Positions 10,380 to 23,371 of a stretch of DNA of 64,000 nucleotides are shown piece by piece. The position numbers and the translations under genes were made by a program. The stretch is from Buxus sempervirens (Eukaryota > Streptophyta > Magnoliopsida > Buxales > Buxaceae). The DNA lies in contig OX387187.1 of the NCBI GenBank assembly GCA_947561395.2, forward strand, positions 21,123,829-21,187,828, given 5' to 3'. The notes beneath the pieces were generated by a model that saw nothing but the letters and a program-made list of their open reading frames with translations, did not search any database and was not told the DNA's origin. How positions within the stretch are numbered: position 1 is the stretch's first letter; each line of letters starts with the position of its first letter.

Positions 10380-13015
10380 TGTAACGACCCAGAAGTAGGT
10401 CTGCCCATCCAAGGCACTCACCTATCCCTGGTCCTTATAGGTAGGCCTTCGACCTACTAAAAACACAGGTAATTTGAAACATTTTCCTGAACAAGTGATA
10501 GTGGTAGAACAGTTGATACATGTCCATATCAAGTGTGTATATATACTAACAAATATCTAGTGATGGTTTACAAAGTTAAATACATGTACTACTGGTTATT
10601 ACAAAATGGTGGGTATCTAATCACTCATCTCAGTTACAAGGTCTACAAATCCAAAAATTTACAACTGATCTATATATAAGGAAATGAAACTCTAGGTAGG
10701 ACGATAATAGTCCTTCTCTCTGTACCCTGGTGCCTTCTCTTTTCCTTTATCCCCACTCCGATCTTTTGCACCGGAAATCGACGGCTCTGGAAACAAAACC
10801 GATAAAACAACTTATGAGACAAATGTCTCAATAAGCAACACATGCATGCTTGTGAAAACACAGTTCATGTTAATACTATTTAGAATAAACCATGACATGC
10901 GGGTAGTTAAAATAACAGTTAAATTGTCGACAATTCAATATCAATAAAGTAAGGTAAGCTCGTGCTTACATAAACAAGTCCAACAATCAAGATATAATAG
11001 CACATCAAGTCTCATCAACTAGTTATCTAGGTAGTTTAATATATTTTGCTCATGACCACATCTAACTCTATCGATTCCTCATGGTGGGCTAGGCATCCAA
11101 CACCGTTTCCCCTTGATGTTAAGCATCCATACGCTGATTCCCCTTGACTTTGGGCATCCATGCTGATTCCCCGTAGCTTTGGGCATCGGCCACCGATGTT
11201 GCTTGGTGTTGGGATGATACAAAATGATAATACAAAAACAATAGTAACTCGGTCATGGCATTATATACAAACTTACTTACTTAAGACTTATGGATCCATA
11301 ACTTAAGATTGTTCATTATGAAATTATCCTTTAATTCATTACATATAACATATCATGCCATTCAAGCATGAACAATTTCAAAGGGTAGCTTCATAGCCTT
11401 ACCCATATCAACTTGGGCCAATGCCCTTTCTCATTATCTCATGGAACCGGGCCACTGCCCTCCATACATATGTCAAATACTGGGCCAATGCTCTTCATAT
11501 CATGTTAAACAATTGGGCCAATGCCCTTCATAATATATCACATGCTATAATTGTAACCAATAGCAACAAGATATTCTCATGGTATTAAATCATGCATTTT
11601 TCACACATTAACTTGGGGAACCTAGGCCCTAACTCATTAAAGACATTCACAACATTGTTTTGGCTTTGGTTTTCCACTTCCAAGGATCATTTGGAAGGTG
11701 TTCCAAGTGGTAGAATTAAAATATATCATTCATACAGTAATTTGGAACCGAAACTCTTTACAAAACCTAGTTTAGTAGAACGTACCCAAACTCTTGGTTA
11801 ATTTGAATTTTGAGATAATTCTAGTGGGAACACTTCCTAGACACCTAAACCCTATTTGTACATAGGTTGGATTTAAATAAAAACACTCTATAGATGGATT
11901 TACCCTAAAATCCCAAAATACACAAAATTGCCCAGGGCGCCTGCAATTGCGCTTAAGCGCAGGGTCGGGCACTCAACTTAACAAAAAATCCAACTCTCGG
12001 GTTCTGAGTTAAAAAAAAAAACACAGGCGGGGCGCTCGCGATCGTGCTTGAGTGGCCTTGCCTACGAACAATAAATAAAATAGGCGCTCGGCACAGGGCT
12101 CGAGTGCTATGCCAGGCACCCTGGCGATTTCCAGGTCGTGAAAATCCCAAACGCGAGATTTTTGGGGTTTTTCTCAAATCTAATCCATTTGCTATGGTTT
12201 TTGTCTATTGAACTCCTCTAGGATGAGCTATTACTTAGCATTCATCTAACCATTAACACATGCACTTCCTATTCGTCAAAGAATCATGAATATACAAAAA
12301 GCCCTAAATCTCAAATCTTTTTCAAAACAAGAAAACAAGAAGGGTTTTGGGTTGGAAGGGTGTTGCTTACCTGAAGCAAGCACGACCTCTTCCTCCTAAA
12401 GCAACCCACGAACAGCTCTCCCTTGAGCTCCTTGAAGGTTTCTTCACAAATCCTCCAAGCTTCCTCCAACAATCAAATCACACCAAACTAAAATCCCAAA
12501 TCTCTAACTCTTCTTCACAATGGCACACTCCAAGAGAGAAAATGGGAGAGAAGATGTGGGTAGGGAGAAGAGAAGAGAGTGAGGAAGTGAAGAGAGTGGG
12601 AGGAGAATGAGAGGAGAAGAGGGCTTGCTCTTGGTTCATACGTATGGGCAAAACCCTCCCCTTTACACTTAAACAATTTCTCCCCCAAATTCCTCAAGCC
12701 ATTTCCAAGTTTTCCCTTCTCCCATAAAACACTCATATTTACCACCTTTCCACTTTCCTTCTACTACACACAAAAATTACAACTAAGCCATTCTTTCATA
12801 AAATGAAATTTATTTAATAACTTAGGAAATTGCTCTAATGAAAGAAATGCCTTACCTTTACACATTTTGACAAGCCCTAGACTTAGCCACTTAATTGGCT
12901 TTCAGGGCTTCTCCCACTTCACCTTCACAACACAATACAATATAAAATTTTAGAATTTCTAAATATCTCTTGCTTAAGCACTTAAGCAATCTATCTAAGA
13001 ATCTGGGCCCTCACA
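10380..13015 (-). mobile_element. Family-1-related LTR-like element (solo, minus orientation)
   Basis: On the plus strand it starts TGTAACGACCC and ends GGGCCCTCACA, and is flanked by GAATA (10375-10379 and 13016-13020). It is 2636 bp with no protein. Compared with the plus-oriented copies it carries the same kind of palindromic modules (11935-12135). It also has short tandem units: a GGGCATCC...GATTCCCC repeat at 11085-11200 and GGGCCAATGCCCTTCATA-like units at 11405-11545. Confidence 0.82.
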
Positions 13016-13020
13016 GAATA

Positions 13021-13932
13021 AGTTTATAACTAAGGCTTACAGCAATAACAATAAATCATATATATATAAGCAAAGTCTTCAAACTCCATCTTCTCTCTCA
13101 TCCACGTGGACGAGCCCCCTTTCTCCTATGGCGCAGCCCTTTTGGGCTCCATGTCAAAATAACTTATCTTACATACATGTCCACATGTTCCCTTTCTCCA
13201 ATATTAGCTTTAACTAAATTATCTAATTAATTGTTATCTTTTCAGAGTCCTAGAACCCCAAAACTATCTTTAACAAAATTAATAATCAAAGATATACCTC
13301 TCTAAGCAAACAAAAGGAAATAGCCTAAATTAAAGTGCAAAAGGGTCCAACAAATAATCCATTATCAATAAGGAGACCTAATTTTCACGCGATAAATTTC
13401 TTAATAAATAATCCATTATCGTCCTCACGTGATAAATTTTTGGGGAAATTGGCTTTTAGTGGGGAAAATTGGTTTTTGTCATTTTCTTAAAAAATAATCC
13501 ATATTCAGTCACCTAATTCTTGGCAATTTGAAAGCAGTAATACTTCCTTTAAATAATTGATAATGAGTGTCATGTTACTGTTTACAAAGGATGTTTTCTA
13601 AAAATGCCCTCATTATTATTTTAATCAGATTAATTATGAAAAGTATCATTAATTTAAACTGATAGAGATTACTCCATCATGAAACTAATGTTATTTTAAA
13701 AAGGTATCATTAATTTATAATTATCAAAAAAGTAACCCATTATTTAAGCTAAATATATGTATACCCATTCTCAATTATCAGCCAAATCAATATTTTGTCT
13801 AGCAATATATATCTACTTTCAAAATTTTTAAACCAAAAGTATTTTTTAATTTAAAAAGTTCATTTTTTCTGTAGCCCACAGAAACATAGACAAAGACAAT
13901 ATTAACTTGTCAAACAATGAAAAAGACAAATC
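13021..13932. other. Non-coding spacer
   Basis: AT-rich, with no ORF of note. The part 13060-13170 resembles 9000-9110 (TTCTCTCT...TTTTGGGC...CCA). They are probably two copies of a short repeat now separated by the 10380-13015 insertion. Confidence 0.5.
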
Positions 13933-14603
13933 TGTAGCCCCCTGGAACTGGGTCTGCCCATACGGGGCACCAGCTCGTCGCCAAGCCCTACTTATGAGCC
14001 TAAAAGAACCTAATTAATACAATCAACCTGGGCAATTACAAGGTAATCATCAAAGTGCATAAGCGAAAGAAGCATGGAATGAAAGTTTTCATCTAACAAA
14101 AGGTCACTTGTATAATAAACTCTAAAATATGATATCTGTGTGTATAAAAGGCAACTAAGTGCTCACCATCTCTATCTCTCATATGCACAGACATGTGCAA
14201 AGGTCATAGTCCAAAAGTAAGCTTCCAAATGTGTAACTCCAAAAAGAATATTTACCTATCCCATTTACAGTTCTCCAAAAACTAAATACAACATCACAAG
14301 GAGAACCCCTACTATGGGTGGTAGTAATCCTCGGGTTTGTACTCAAGCTCACCCTCAATCTCTGCCCCAATACGTTGCTTACCAAGAGGATCTAAAAGCA
14401 AAACCGGTAAAACAAAACATGCATGAGACGAAAGTCCCAGTAAGCAGCAAACATGCATGAATAGAAACAGTTCATGCAGTTTTATAACATCATAATAGCA
14501 TACTCAAATATAAAATACCACATCAAGTCAAAGTATCTCAATCAGATAACACATAAAATCTGTTTAATAAACACAATCATACATTACAAGCATGTCTTGG
14601 TAG

Positions 14604-17600
14604 TGTAAGCACCTTATTTTTGCACCCCTGGAAGTGCTGAAAATGAAAACCCTAGCAGAAAAGTCAAACCCTGAGGGGTCGAAATTTGACCTTTTGATTA
14701 AGTGATAATTGGCCACCTTGCTTTATCTCAATGGATAGAGAATCCCGACACGGTTCCAACTCAACTAAGTTTTCTGGAATCGGAGTTCGGATGAAGGTTC
14801 TGTGGGCCAGTCAAACTTAAGGGGGAGCCGAAAGTTGACTTTTTGTCGAACCCCGGGCCAGGTGTTTAGCCCTATGTCATTGGATAGAGAACTCTGATAT
14901 GATCCTAACGCAATTGAGTTTGCCCAAATCGGAGTACGGATAAAGGAGATATGAGCTGTCGAAGTTCCCGAGCAGCAAAACCAAAAACTGCACACGTGGC
15001 AAAAAGCCGCACACGTGGCGAGTGGCGCAAGAAAATATCTCGAGGGGCAATCCTTAAATATCCAAACATCTAAAAATCTCAGGGACTAAACCAAAATTCG
15101 CATGGGGCAATCCGTAGATATCCAAAAGTGTCAAATCGGTCAAATCGGTCGAATCGGTCAAGTCGAAGGGCAAATCCGTAATTTTTTTATTTGTATCCGG
15201 TCAAATATATTGGATACACATAGGTTTGTGTATAACCGACATCAAATGTCAAATACAAAGATTTGCTCAGCGAGATTCACGCCGATTCGTCGACAAATTC
15301 GCGGCAGCATTTAATTTTTGAAATTATTATGTCTTGTATCCGATATAATATGCCGGATACAAAGGGAGTGCAGTGTATCCGACATAATATGCCGGATACA
15401 AAGGAAGTGTAGTGTATCCGACATTAAATGCCGGATACAAAAATTTATCTATAAAAAGGCAACAGCAGCCCCATTTCCGGGGTTGGCTTGGTTTTGGCTG
15501 TTTTCCACTTCTTCTCCCCCACGAACCTTGCTCCAAGATCCCTCCTCCAAGCCCTTCCTTGCCCCCATAACCCCTCAAACACCCCACCTTGAGCTTCTCT
15601 TTCTCTCTTCACTTCTTCTTCTCCATTTTTTTACCCAAGACAAGGGTGGCCGGCTGCTGTTGGTGCAAGAAGAAAGGTGCTCCAGCTGCTTCCTTCACTC
15701 CAAGGAAGCTCCACACACCTCAAAAAGGGTCCTAAAACCCAAGGGTAAGGTTTCTTACCATGTTTCCTTGAACATATGTGAGAATGAAGTGTTTCTTAAG
15801 TATGTGTTTCTTCTTAGTATAAAGTTTGTCCCTATGCCTATTCTGCAAGTGTTTGATTCTTACTTTTGGAAACATGAAAATCTCCCAAGGTAGGGGAGTA
15901 CACGTATAATCTCAAGGGAGGATGAGAGCCTCCTCACATAGTTTTTTTGGTTGGTATTTGTGGCTTTTGTATGGTATGTTTGATTCCAATTTTGAAGGGA
16001 GCATGTTCCCTTTGTGTGCTTTTCCAATGTATCCCTCCAAGTAACCCCCTTTCTCTTCCCTTCTCTTAAATGCCCCTTTCCTTGGGTTGAATGAGTCATA
16101 TAAGTCAACCTTAGCATGCGGAGAATCCTATTTGACATGTGGTTAGTATCCCCTTCGTGCATGCCTATAGTCTTCATGTTATTCCACAACATGTAAAGCA
16201 TGTATGCTTAAGCTTTCTTATCACCTTGTGAACCTTTGTTATCATGTTTTGATCACTTTTGTTGGCTGTTCGGACCTCCTAAGGTCACCCTTGCTTGGCA
16301 TGAAAAGGGTCCCACTTGCATGCTAGTTTCTTTGTTTGCTAGAAACATGTCTAGGTAGTTGTATATATCATTATCCAGCATGAATTTACATGCATGAAAA
16401 TCAGATTTGATGTGCTAAGTTGTCCATCTTGTTCATATTAGCCCAATCTTAGATTTAAAGTGTGCTCGTGGCTCGTTACTATCTCATACATGTGAGGCTC
16501 TGTTTCTTTTGAGAGCATAGACTGAAGTAGGGATGCACAGATCCCTACCCATTTTTGTCTTGGTTGGGAAGGGGGAGATACACCCTTGGTCCCCTTGTTT
16601 CCCTTTGGGTTCGAAATCCCCTTTGAGAGAAGCCAAGTGGCTGTGGTTTGAACCACTGTGGGCCCACACAGGGGCCCACACCATTGCTAGAACACCCCAG
16701 AAGACCTAAGAACCCAAGCCCAATGCAAAAAACCTGAAAAACAGCTTCTGTATGTTGATCCGACAACTTAGGTCAGATCAACAGAGACCTATTTGTAGCC
16801 GGCAAAAGATGTCAGATACACTGAGACCTGTGTGTAACCGGCATCTTAGGCCGGCTACATTGCCAGACTGCATTTTTGCTAATTTTGTGATATTGTGCTA
16901 ATGTTTTGGTTTATTTGATCAATCTGGACGAACCAGAAGGGTTTCCGGGTCACCCGAAAAACCCAAGATGGGCCATTGACTGACCCGGTGCAAATTGACT
17001 CCCGATGGGCCTTCCAACGGGGCCCACCAAGCCCGACAGACTTTTTTTGATAAATCAAGATAAATTTAATTGAATGAGTGGGCCACACCATTGGAGGCCC
17101 ACCAAAGCCCAACTGGGGTAGCATGTATGTTTAGATCTAGGCTTGGTTTGGCCGAGACCACGGGTAGGGTCGATCGGGCCTGCTAAAGCCCATTAAATTG
17201 AACCAATTTTAGGGTTTCCAAACCCTAACTCATGAAGACTTGGGCTTTCAAGCCCAAGCCCAGGTAAAGGGCCCCAAGCCCAATGCTTGGCCCATTTTGG
17301 CACAGTTAACCCAGAAATCTGCAATCACTTGGCAACCCACTGTGTAGCCCACTCACGGGCCCACAAAGCAATCCAGACTCATTTTTTGCATGGAAATCCA
17401 ATTTAATCAAACTTGAACCATTAAATAAAATCAACTCATTTTGAACCAAGCCCAAAAGGCTTCCTAGGCCAGACTGAGGCCCACCAGGGGATACGTGGGC
17501 TTAACCAAGCCCACCAAGGGATCCGCAGGCCTTCCAACGGGGCCCGCCCAATCAAACTCATCTCATCTTTAACTAAAAAGATAAAATCAAGTAAAGGGAC

Positions 17601-17926
17601 CCACACCGCTTTGGCGGTCCCGCCAGACTTAACCGAATTGAATGCTGGAATAAGAATCGAGTGAGTGAGAGACCAAAATTGACTCAAACCAGGGAATCCT
17701 ATGGGACCCGTCTTTTGACAGGGCGGACCGGGGTGTTTACGGACTTTCCCAGACCACAACCGAGAACCTACTTAGAATCTCAAGCCGCAGACCAAGCCAT
17801 AATAGAAAAACTTAGGCACCCAGGTGTTTGCCTGCACCCCATCAGGCAGTGGCAACTCCAAACAAATCCCGAGGCACGCATCATTTTGCATGCACCTCGT
17901 CGTGCTACCGAAATCGGGTGCGCACA
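14604..17926 (+). mobile_element. Family-3 LTR (probable solo LTR, Tat-like Ty3/Gypsy)
   Basis: It begins TGTAAGCACCTTATTTTTGC and ends GGGTGCGCACA, with GGTAG on both sides (14599-14603, 17927-17931). It is 3323 bp. A TATA box lies at 15450-15457, preceded by an array of GTATCCG/CGGATAC half-sites (15192-15439). A second array is at 16756-16859. Near the end the segment AGGCAGTGGCAACTCC recalls the GGTGGCGACTCC signature of Tat-lineage LTR ends. No protein is seen. The inverted relative at 47240-61183 shares both ends. Confidence 0.85.
15450..15457 (+). promoter_or_regulatory. TATA box of the family-3 LTR
   Basis: TATAAAAA, placed directly after the palindromic array at 15192-15439. The inverted family-3 copy has its TATA box in a similar place (60494-60501). 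Confidence 0.6.
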
Positions 17927-18619
17927 GGTAGGACTTGTGGATTAGCGTGTCTCTAAATTAGATTAATGACCACTGTCCATTTGCCACCTACATGACTTAC
18001 AGAGAGAAGCCTAACTAGGGACAACTCAGCAAACGGAGCACCCATGTATGGGTTGGCATGTGACAACCAAACGAACAATCAAGGCCAAGTGGAATACCCC
18101 ATACACTACTGAATCAATAATATGAACCACAAGAACATCTCGTTGATACCCAACGGCGGGTGGTTGCCACAGAACTTCTATGCCTCAAGACAGCTTCACT
18201 GATATCCCATAGCGGAAAGCATTATGGAAAAGATCATTAAAGCTAACAAGCCAACACTAACACACTAACTAGACTCACTGTAGATCCACACTAAGTACAA
18301 TGCCTAATTATACATCTCACAAATCAAAACCAAACCATTCAAATCAATGAGTAAAATCCAGTACTCCAGTGCACAAACCAGGGCCAAGTGGAATTCCCCA
18401 TCCACTACCAAATCAACTAAGGCCAAGTGGAATTCCTTTTCCACCACCAATAAAACCAAAGGCTAAGAGCCTTGTCAAATCACATTAGAATTTTCAACCT
18501 CGCTTTTACAAATTCGAAACAAAGTAAAACGGATGCCAAATAATCCACAAAATACAAATTTTATGAGTGGGATAGTCTTAGGATTCAAAATAAAGTCACC
18601 ATACCAAAAATTAACGGAT

Positions 18620-21088
18620 TGTAAAACCCCGAAATTTCTAGAATTTTTAAATTAATTAAAATCTAAAATCTAATGTGATTTTTGTTAAATCTATGATTGG
18701 GTTAAAAAGATGATCACGTGTAAGAAGGAGATCCAGAATATGAAATCGATCTGACCGTTAGATCATGAGATAGTGAGGTAAGTACTAAGTTAAGAGTTAT
18801 TTCTAATTTGATTGGTTAGTAGTATGGAATTTGATGGAGGGGAGATACGTGGAATCATGGGATTAAAAATAGGGTTTTATTAGAAGGTATACGACTAATC
18901 GTATATTTAACCTATTGTATTTGTAGTCTCGCGGCTGAAAGAGGAAGAAGAGAATAATTGAGAGAGGAGAAGGAGGACTGTGGAGTTTGCCGTTCTTGAG
19001 GAGATCCCGTTCCAGAGGGTCTTGTGTTTCAGAAGAAGAGGGGAATAGAGCCTACACTAAGAGGAAAGAGGAGGAAGAAGACCTTGAGCAAAAAGAGGTA
19101 GGTAGCACACCGTTTAGTCGAGATTTTTGCTTTTCTTCATGTTTGATCATTGTGCTTGTTTTAATCGTATGTTATATGTATGTTTTGAAGTTATAATGTT
19201 GATTATACATGTAGTTGTTGTTTTGATGCTTAAAATCACAACTTTTAGAGTCGGATTAGCCGTAATGACACGAACGCTCAGCACAACCACCTAAGTGATC
19301 GTGGGCGAGTAATTTTTAGAAATAACCAAAATCAGGTCACCCAGCCGATCGCCTGAGCAATGGGCTAAGCGACCATGAAAACTAAAATTTTCAAGGCAGG
19401 TCGCCTATGGGGTTGCCTAGGCGCCCATTGTTTTAAAAATATCGTATTAAATTACTAGGCCACCCAGCTAGGTCGCCTGAATGACAGGGCTGAGCGACCC
19501 AAACAAAAATACTGATTTTTCCCAGATTCGAATGGTGTTTCAAAATAAAATGATTTTTAATAAATTTTAATATCTGAACCAATAGAATTTAGGTGTTTTC
19601 AACTATCCTAATAATTCTTTGCTTTTAAAATAAATTGAAGAATGATTTAGTTACGTTTGCAAAATTAGTTGCATGATTTGAAAATAAAATGAGATTTTGA
19701 ATTATTTGAAAAAGCGATTTAGTTGATTTCTACACCGGTAAATCATAGTTTTAGACATGATTCAAGTTCTGGAACCTATCAAAATGCTTTTATAACATAT
19801 TTGGGTACGTTGAGCCTATATTTTGGAAATATAAGGAGTATTGACAAGAGGTTTTGGATTTTTGATTGAAACCCAATATGTGAGATTTGTTTACCATCTG
19901 CGGATGAGATTTGATTACCTCCTGCGGGAGAGATGGATTACCTCCTATGGGGGAGATGTAATCACGATGTGAATGCATCCCACAGGGGAGATATGTGATG
20001 ACCACCTGCGGGTGAGATGTGACCTTTTGTTGGGGGAGATGTAATCCAGATTGGATTGCATCCCACAGGGGAGATATGTGACCTCCTACGGGTGAGATGT
20101 GACCTCCTGTTGAGGGAAATATAATCCAGATTGGATTGCATTCCACATGGGAGATATGTGATTTACCACCTGCGGGTGAGATGTGACCTCCTGTTGGGGG
20201 AGATGTGTGTGTTACCACCTGCGGGTTAGATGTGTTAACTTTTGCAGGAGAGACCTCATGTAAGGGAGATGTGATTATTATGTAATTGCATCCTACAAGG
20301 GAGAATGTTACTATCGGATGGTGAGATTGACCACTAATTATATATGATTGGTTTTCTTTTAAAAAGAAAGAGATTGGTTAATCAATTTAGCTATGTTTTT
20401 TAAAGGAATATTGGTTTACCATGATAAAATGATTTGGAAAAAGAAAAGAAAGGAAAGAGAGAGACTAATTGTATAGATTTGGAGAAATTGTGGATTTGAT
20501 TTATATCGTATTGTCATCTTGTTTATTTCTATGATGAACTGCCTTTATTTCGAGTACTGATTTATTGTTAGGTTTGTTCCATGATTACTCGTTTATCTTA
20601 TCGAGCATGAAAACATGATTATTTTCCTTATATAAATATAACTGTTTATTCATGCATAGGGTTATCTACCGGGATATTCGTATCTCATTCCTATTTTGTT
20701 TTGTTTTGTTTTCAGCTAATCCTCGTGAGAGCGTTATTGGGGTTGGCACAGGGGGAGTTGCTGATTACCGTGTTGAGCTTTATTTTTATTAGATTTCCAT
20801 GTAGAGGTTGATATAGATATTATTTTTATGGATACTATATGATTTAATTGATTATGAGAGAGTGTTAGAAAACCCATTTACCAGATTTATTAATTTATAT
20901 TGATGAGATAGTTTGATGTTTACACTTAGCAATGCTTGTTGGTGAATTTGATGTTTTATGTTCCGCACACTGATATTCAATGGAATTATGCAAATTTAAT
21001 TGTCTAGTAATTAGTTGCTTTGGGCCAGTAGCACTTCGGGTTCAAGTTTGGTGCTTGTTTTACATAGACCCGGGTTCGGGGCGTTACA
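18620..21088 (+). mobile_element. Family-1 LTR-like element (solo LTR)
   Basis: It starts TGTAAAACCCCGAAATTTC and ends GGTTCGGGGCGTTACA, flanked by CGGAT (18615-18619, 21089-21093). It is 2469 bp. A GAG/GTAGGT splice-donor-like site is at 19095-19103 and a T/G tract ending in CAG at 20713-20715. Palindromic modules lie at 19268-19500 and a minisatellite at 19895-20330. No protein. Confidence 0.9.
19895..20330 (+). repeat. Minisatellite inside the 18620-21088 element
   Basis: About 17 units of roughly 20-30 bases around the words ACCTCCTGCGGGTGAGATGTG and ATCCCACAGGGGAGATATGTG, grouped into higher-order repeats of about 100 bases. Other family-1 copies lack this expansion. Confidence 0.8.
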
Positions 21089-22329
21089 CGGATTCCGAGA
21101 CAAAAAGTTTTGACCTTGAAAAATATTCTAAGTCTGGTTAAAAACGTTAACTTTTTGGGTATATGATTTTTCTAGACAAATCTACTAGGACTTTCGGGCT
21201 CAAATTTTAATCATATTCTAATGAAGGATTGACAAATTTTTTGTAATTTTATAAGCTACCCAATCATCCATTTGGGTATCAAACTCAAGAAATGGTTTTT
21301 CAAGAAAATTGGGCAAAACTGGAATTTTAGGCATAAACTGGAAAGTTGATGTTTTATTGGTAAGGAATTAGGCTTTGGGAGTATTTTTAGTGGTTCCAAA
21401 TGCGAGGTAAAATCTTATTTACATGTAAAGACTTAAGTAAATGGAAACATAAATGCTCATGACATTTACTTAAATGTCTTTCAGGTGAATGAAGGTGCTA
21501 TGTAGAAAGTGTTGGTTATTTGGGAAGCTGTTGGGGAAGCAAAGGGTAAAAAACTGTCAAAAACTAGGCTCACGATTATGTCCACAATTAATTGCCCTTA
21601 GGTGATTGGCTCCACAATTAATCGCGAGACCTAATCCTATCTTGTGATTAGTCCTTACAGGGACTGATTTTAGAGTTCTGGCTCATGATTAATCGCCAAT
21701 TTTCAAGATTAATCGCTGGCTCGAGTTTTGCAATTGTTCAGGCTATTTTCAATACTAAATTTACCTATACCATTTCTAACTTTTCGAAATCAATTGGAGA
21801 TGATTATAAAACATTCCAACATGCTTAAAAACATCCTCCAAAATAGAAATCCATCTCAAATTCACATGAATACAGATCCAAACACATGAAACCTCATTCA
21901 ACATACCAAACTCAAACCCAAATCTGAAATGTAATCAATGTAGGTTGGAAATCCACAACAAATCAGTAGAGAACTAAACAAGATTGCTATACAACTAATA
22001 CCCTACGAAATTTAGAAGATAAAACCAATATACAAGATCATTTCCTCAAATCAATCAAACCCTAGAGAGAATATGAATTTTGGTAATACATTTTGGTTTG
22101 AAGGTTTTTCTACTTACTTATTTAATGGAGAAGCTCAACTTCCCTTCAATCTTTCTTCTTTTTCTCCTCCTTCTTCAAGCTTTCAAGCAATTTCACACTC
22201 TTCCTCTTGTTCTATACGTCCAACATAAGAAAAAGAGGGTTCAAAACACCTAGAAATTTAGCTAAGGCATCCTTTTATATGCCTTCCTTTTGCTTTTCAA
22301 ACTTGCTCATCAACAAGGCCTTTATTTCA

Positions 22330-22790
22330 ACTAAATCCTTAGGGTGTACCTAAGGCATACTATGGGGTACCTTAGTCTTATGTGTGGGGTACCTTAGTGT
22401 TATTTGAGGGGTACCTTGGTGTTTCAAGGGGTTTTACCTTAATTATTCAAGAGGGTATACTTTAGGTATGCTTAAGGGTGTACCTTAGTTATACAAGGGG
22501 GTACCTTGGTTATATAAGAAGGGTACTTTAGTTATATAAGGGGGTGCCTTTAGTTATACAAGGAGGGTATCTTAGATAATACAAGGGGTGTACCTTAAGT
22601 AATACAAAGGGGTACTTTAGGTAATACAAAGAGGTACCTTAGGTAATACAAGGGGGTACCTTAGGTATACAAGGGGGTAATTTAGTGTTATTTGGGAGGG
22701 TGTCTTGGGTATACTTGGGAGGTACTTTAGGTTTACATGGGAGGGTGTACTTTAGGTTTACTTGGGGGTATGCCCTAGGTATACTTGACC
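22330..22790. repeat. Minisatellite with GGTACC core
   Basis: About 20 imperfect units of 20-25 bases built on GGGGGTACCTTAGGTAATAC, inside the 13933-23299 element. The core GGTACC is palindromic. Confidence 0.8.
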
Positions 22791-23371
22791 CAAATTGGTG
22801 TTAATGATGGAAGGATCTAGGAGTGTTGCAATTAAAATCTGGGCACAAAACTATAAATCTAAAAATTTTATACTAGACGCATGAACGTTAAAGTTGGACG
22901 TTCGAGCGTTAAACTTTTATCAAATGAATTCTGTAGAGTTTAGCTCAACGTGTGCACGCAATCTACATGCGACAAGGGCTAGGTTCGAGCATTTGCTCAA
23001 AGCACGGTTCGAGGTCCACGCGTTAAGGCAAATTTTCAGACTTAACTCCAAATTTTCAGAATTTTTTTCCTACTTTACTAAAACTACTTGGAGGGTATCT
23101 TAGCCAATTGAAATTTAGACATAACCTTAATTAAGCTTACCTTAATAACCTTCAATAAAGTTCAATTTGCTTTCACAAATTCTTAGGCATGATCCACATC
23201 CACCTCACCTTCATAAAAGAAGTACTTAATTAATCTATTAATCTCACTTTAAATAATTAAACTTAATAATTAAGATATAATCAGGGTAGGGGTTTTACAA
23301 ATTAGTATGGCTAGTCCAATATGTTTGCTTTTTGCATTAATTTTCAAAATTATGAGGAATATCAAAGTTAC

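Larger units (their letters stand above)
13933..23299 (-). mobile_element. Family-1-related LTR-like element, split by two later insertions
   Basis: The plus-strand left end, TGTAGCCCCCTGG followed by a GGGTCTGCCCAT block, matches the left end of the 10380 element. The right end GGGGTTTTACA is at 23299. Removing the inserts 14604-17926 and 18620-21088 joins three pieces (13933-14603, 17932-18619, 21094-23299) of about 3.6 kb. The flanks AAATC and AATTA do not match cleanly, so the outer boundary is less certain than for other copies. It lies in what was an intron of the H+-ATPase fragment. Confidence 0.65.

Noticed and set aside
12347-12745. Open frames near 12.3-12.7 kb
   Set aside because: They are within the 10380-13015 LTR-like element, purine/pyrimidine-skewed, with no domain.
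15318-15893. 191-residue open frame on the plus strand
   Set aside because: It lies inside the family-3 LTR, starts in the palindromic repeats and runs across the TATA box. Its composition is low-complexity and no domain is seen.
19790-20218. 142-residue open frame on the minus strand with repeated GGHISP words
   Set aside because: A by-product of the minisatellite in the family-1 element; the repeat unit length is irregular and there is no start context or domain.
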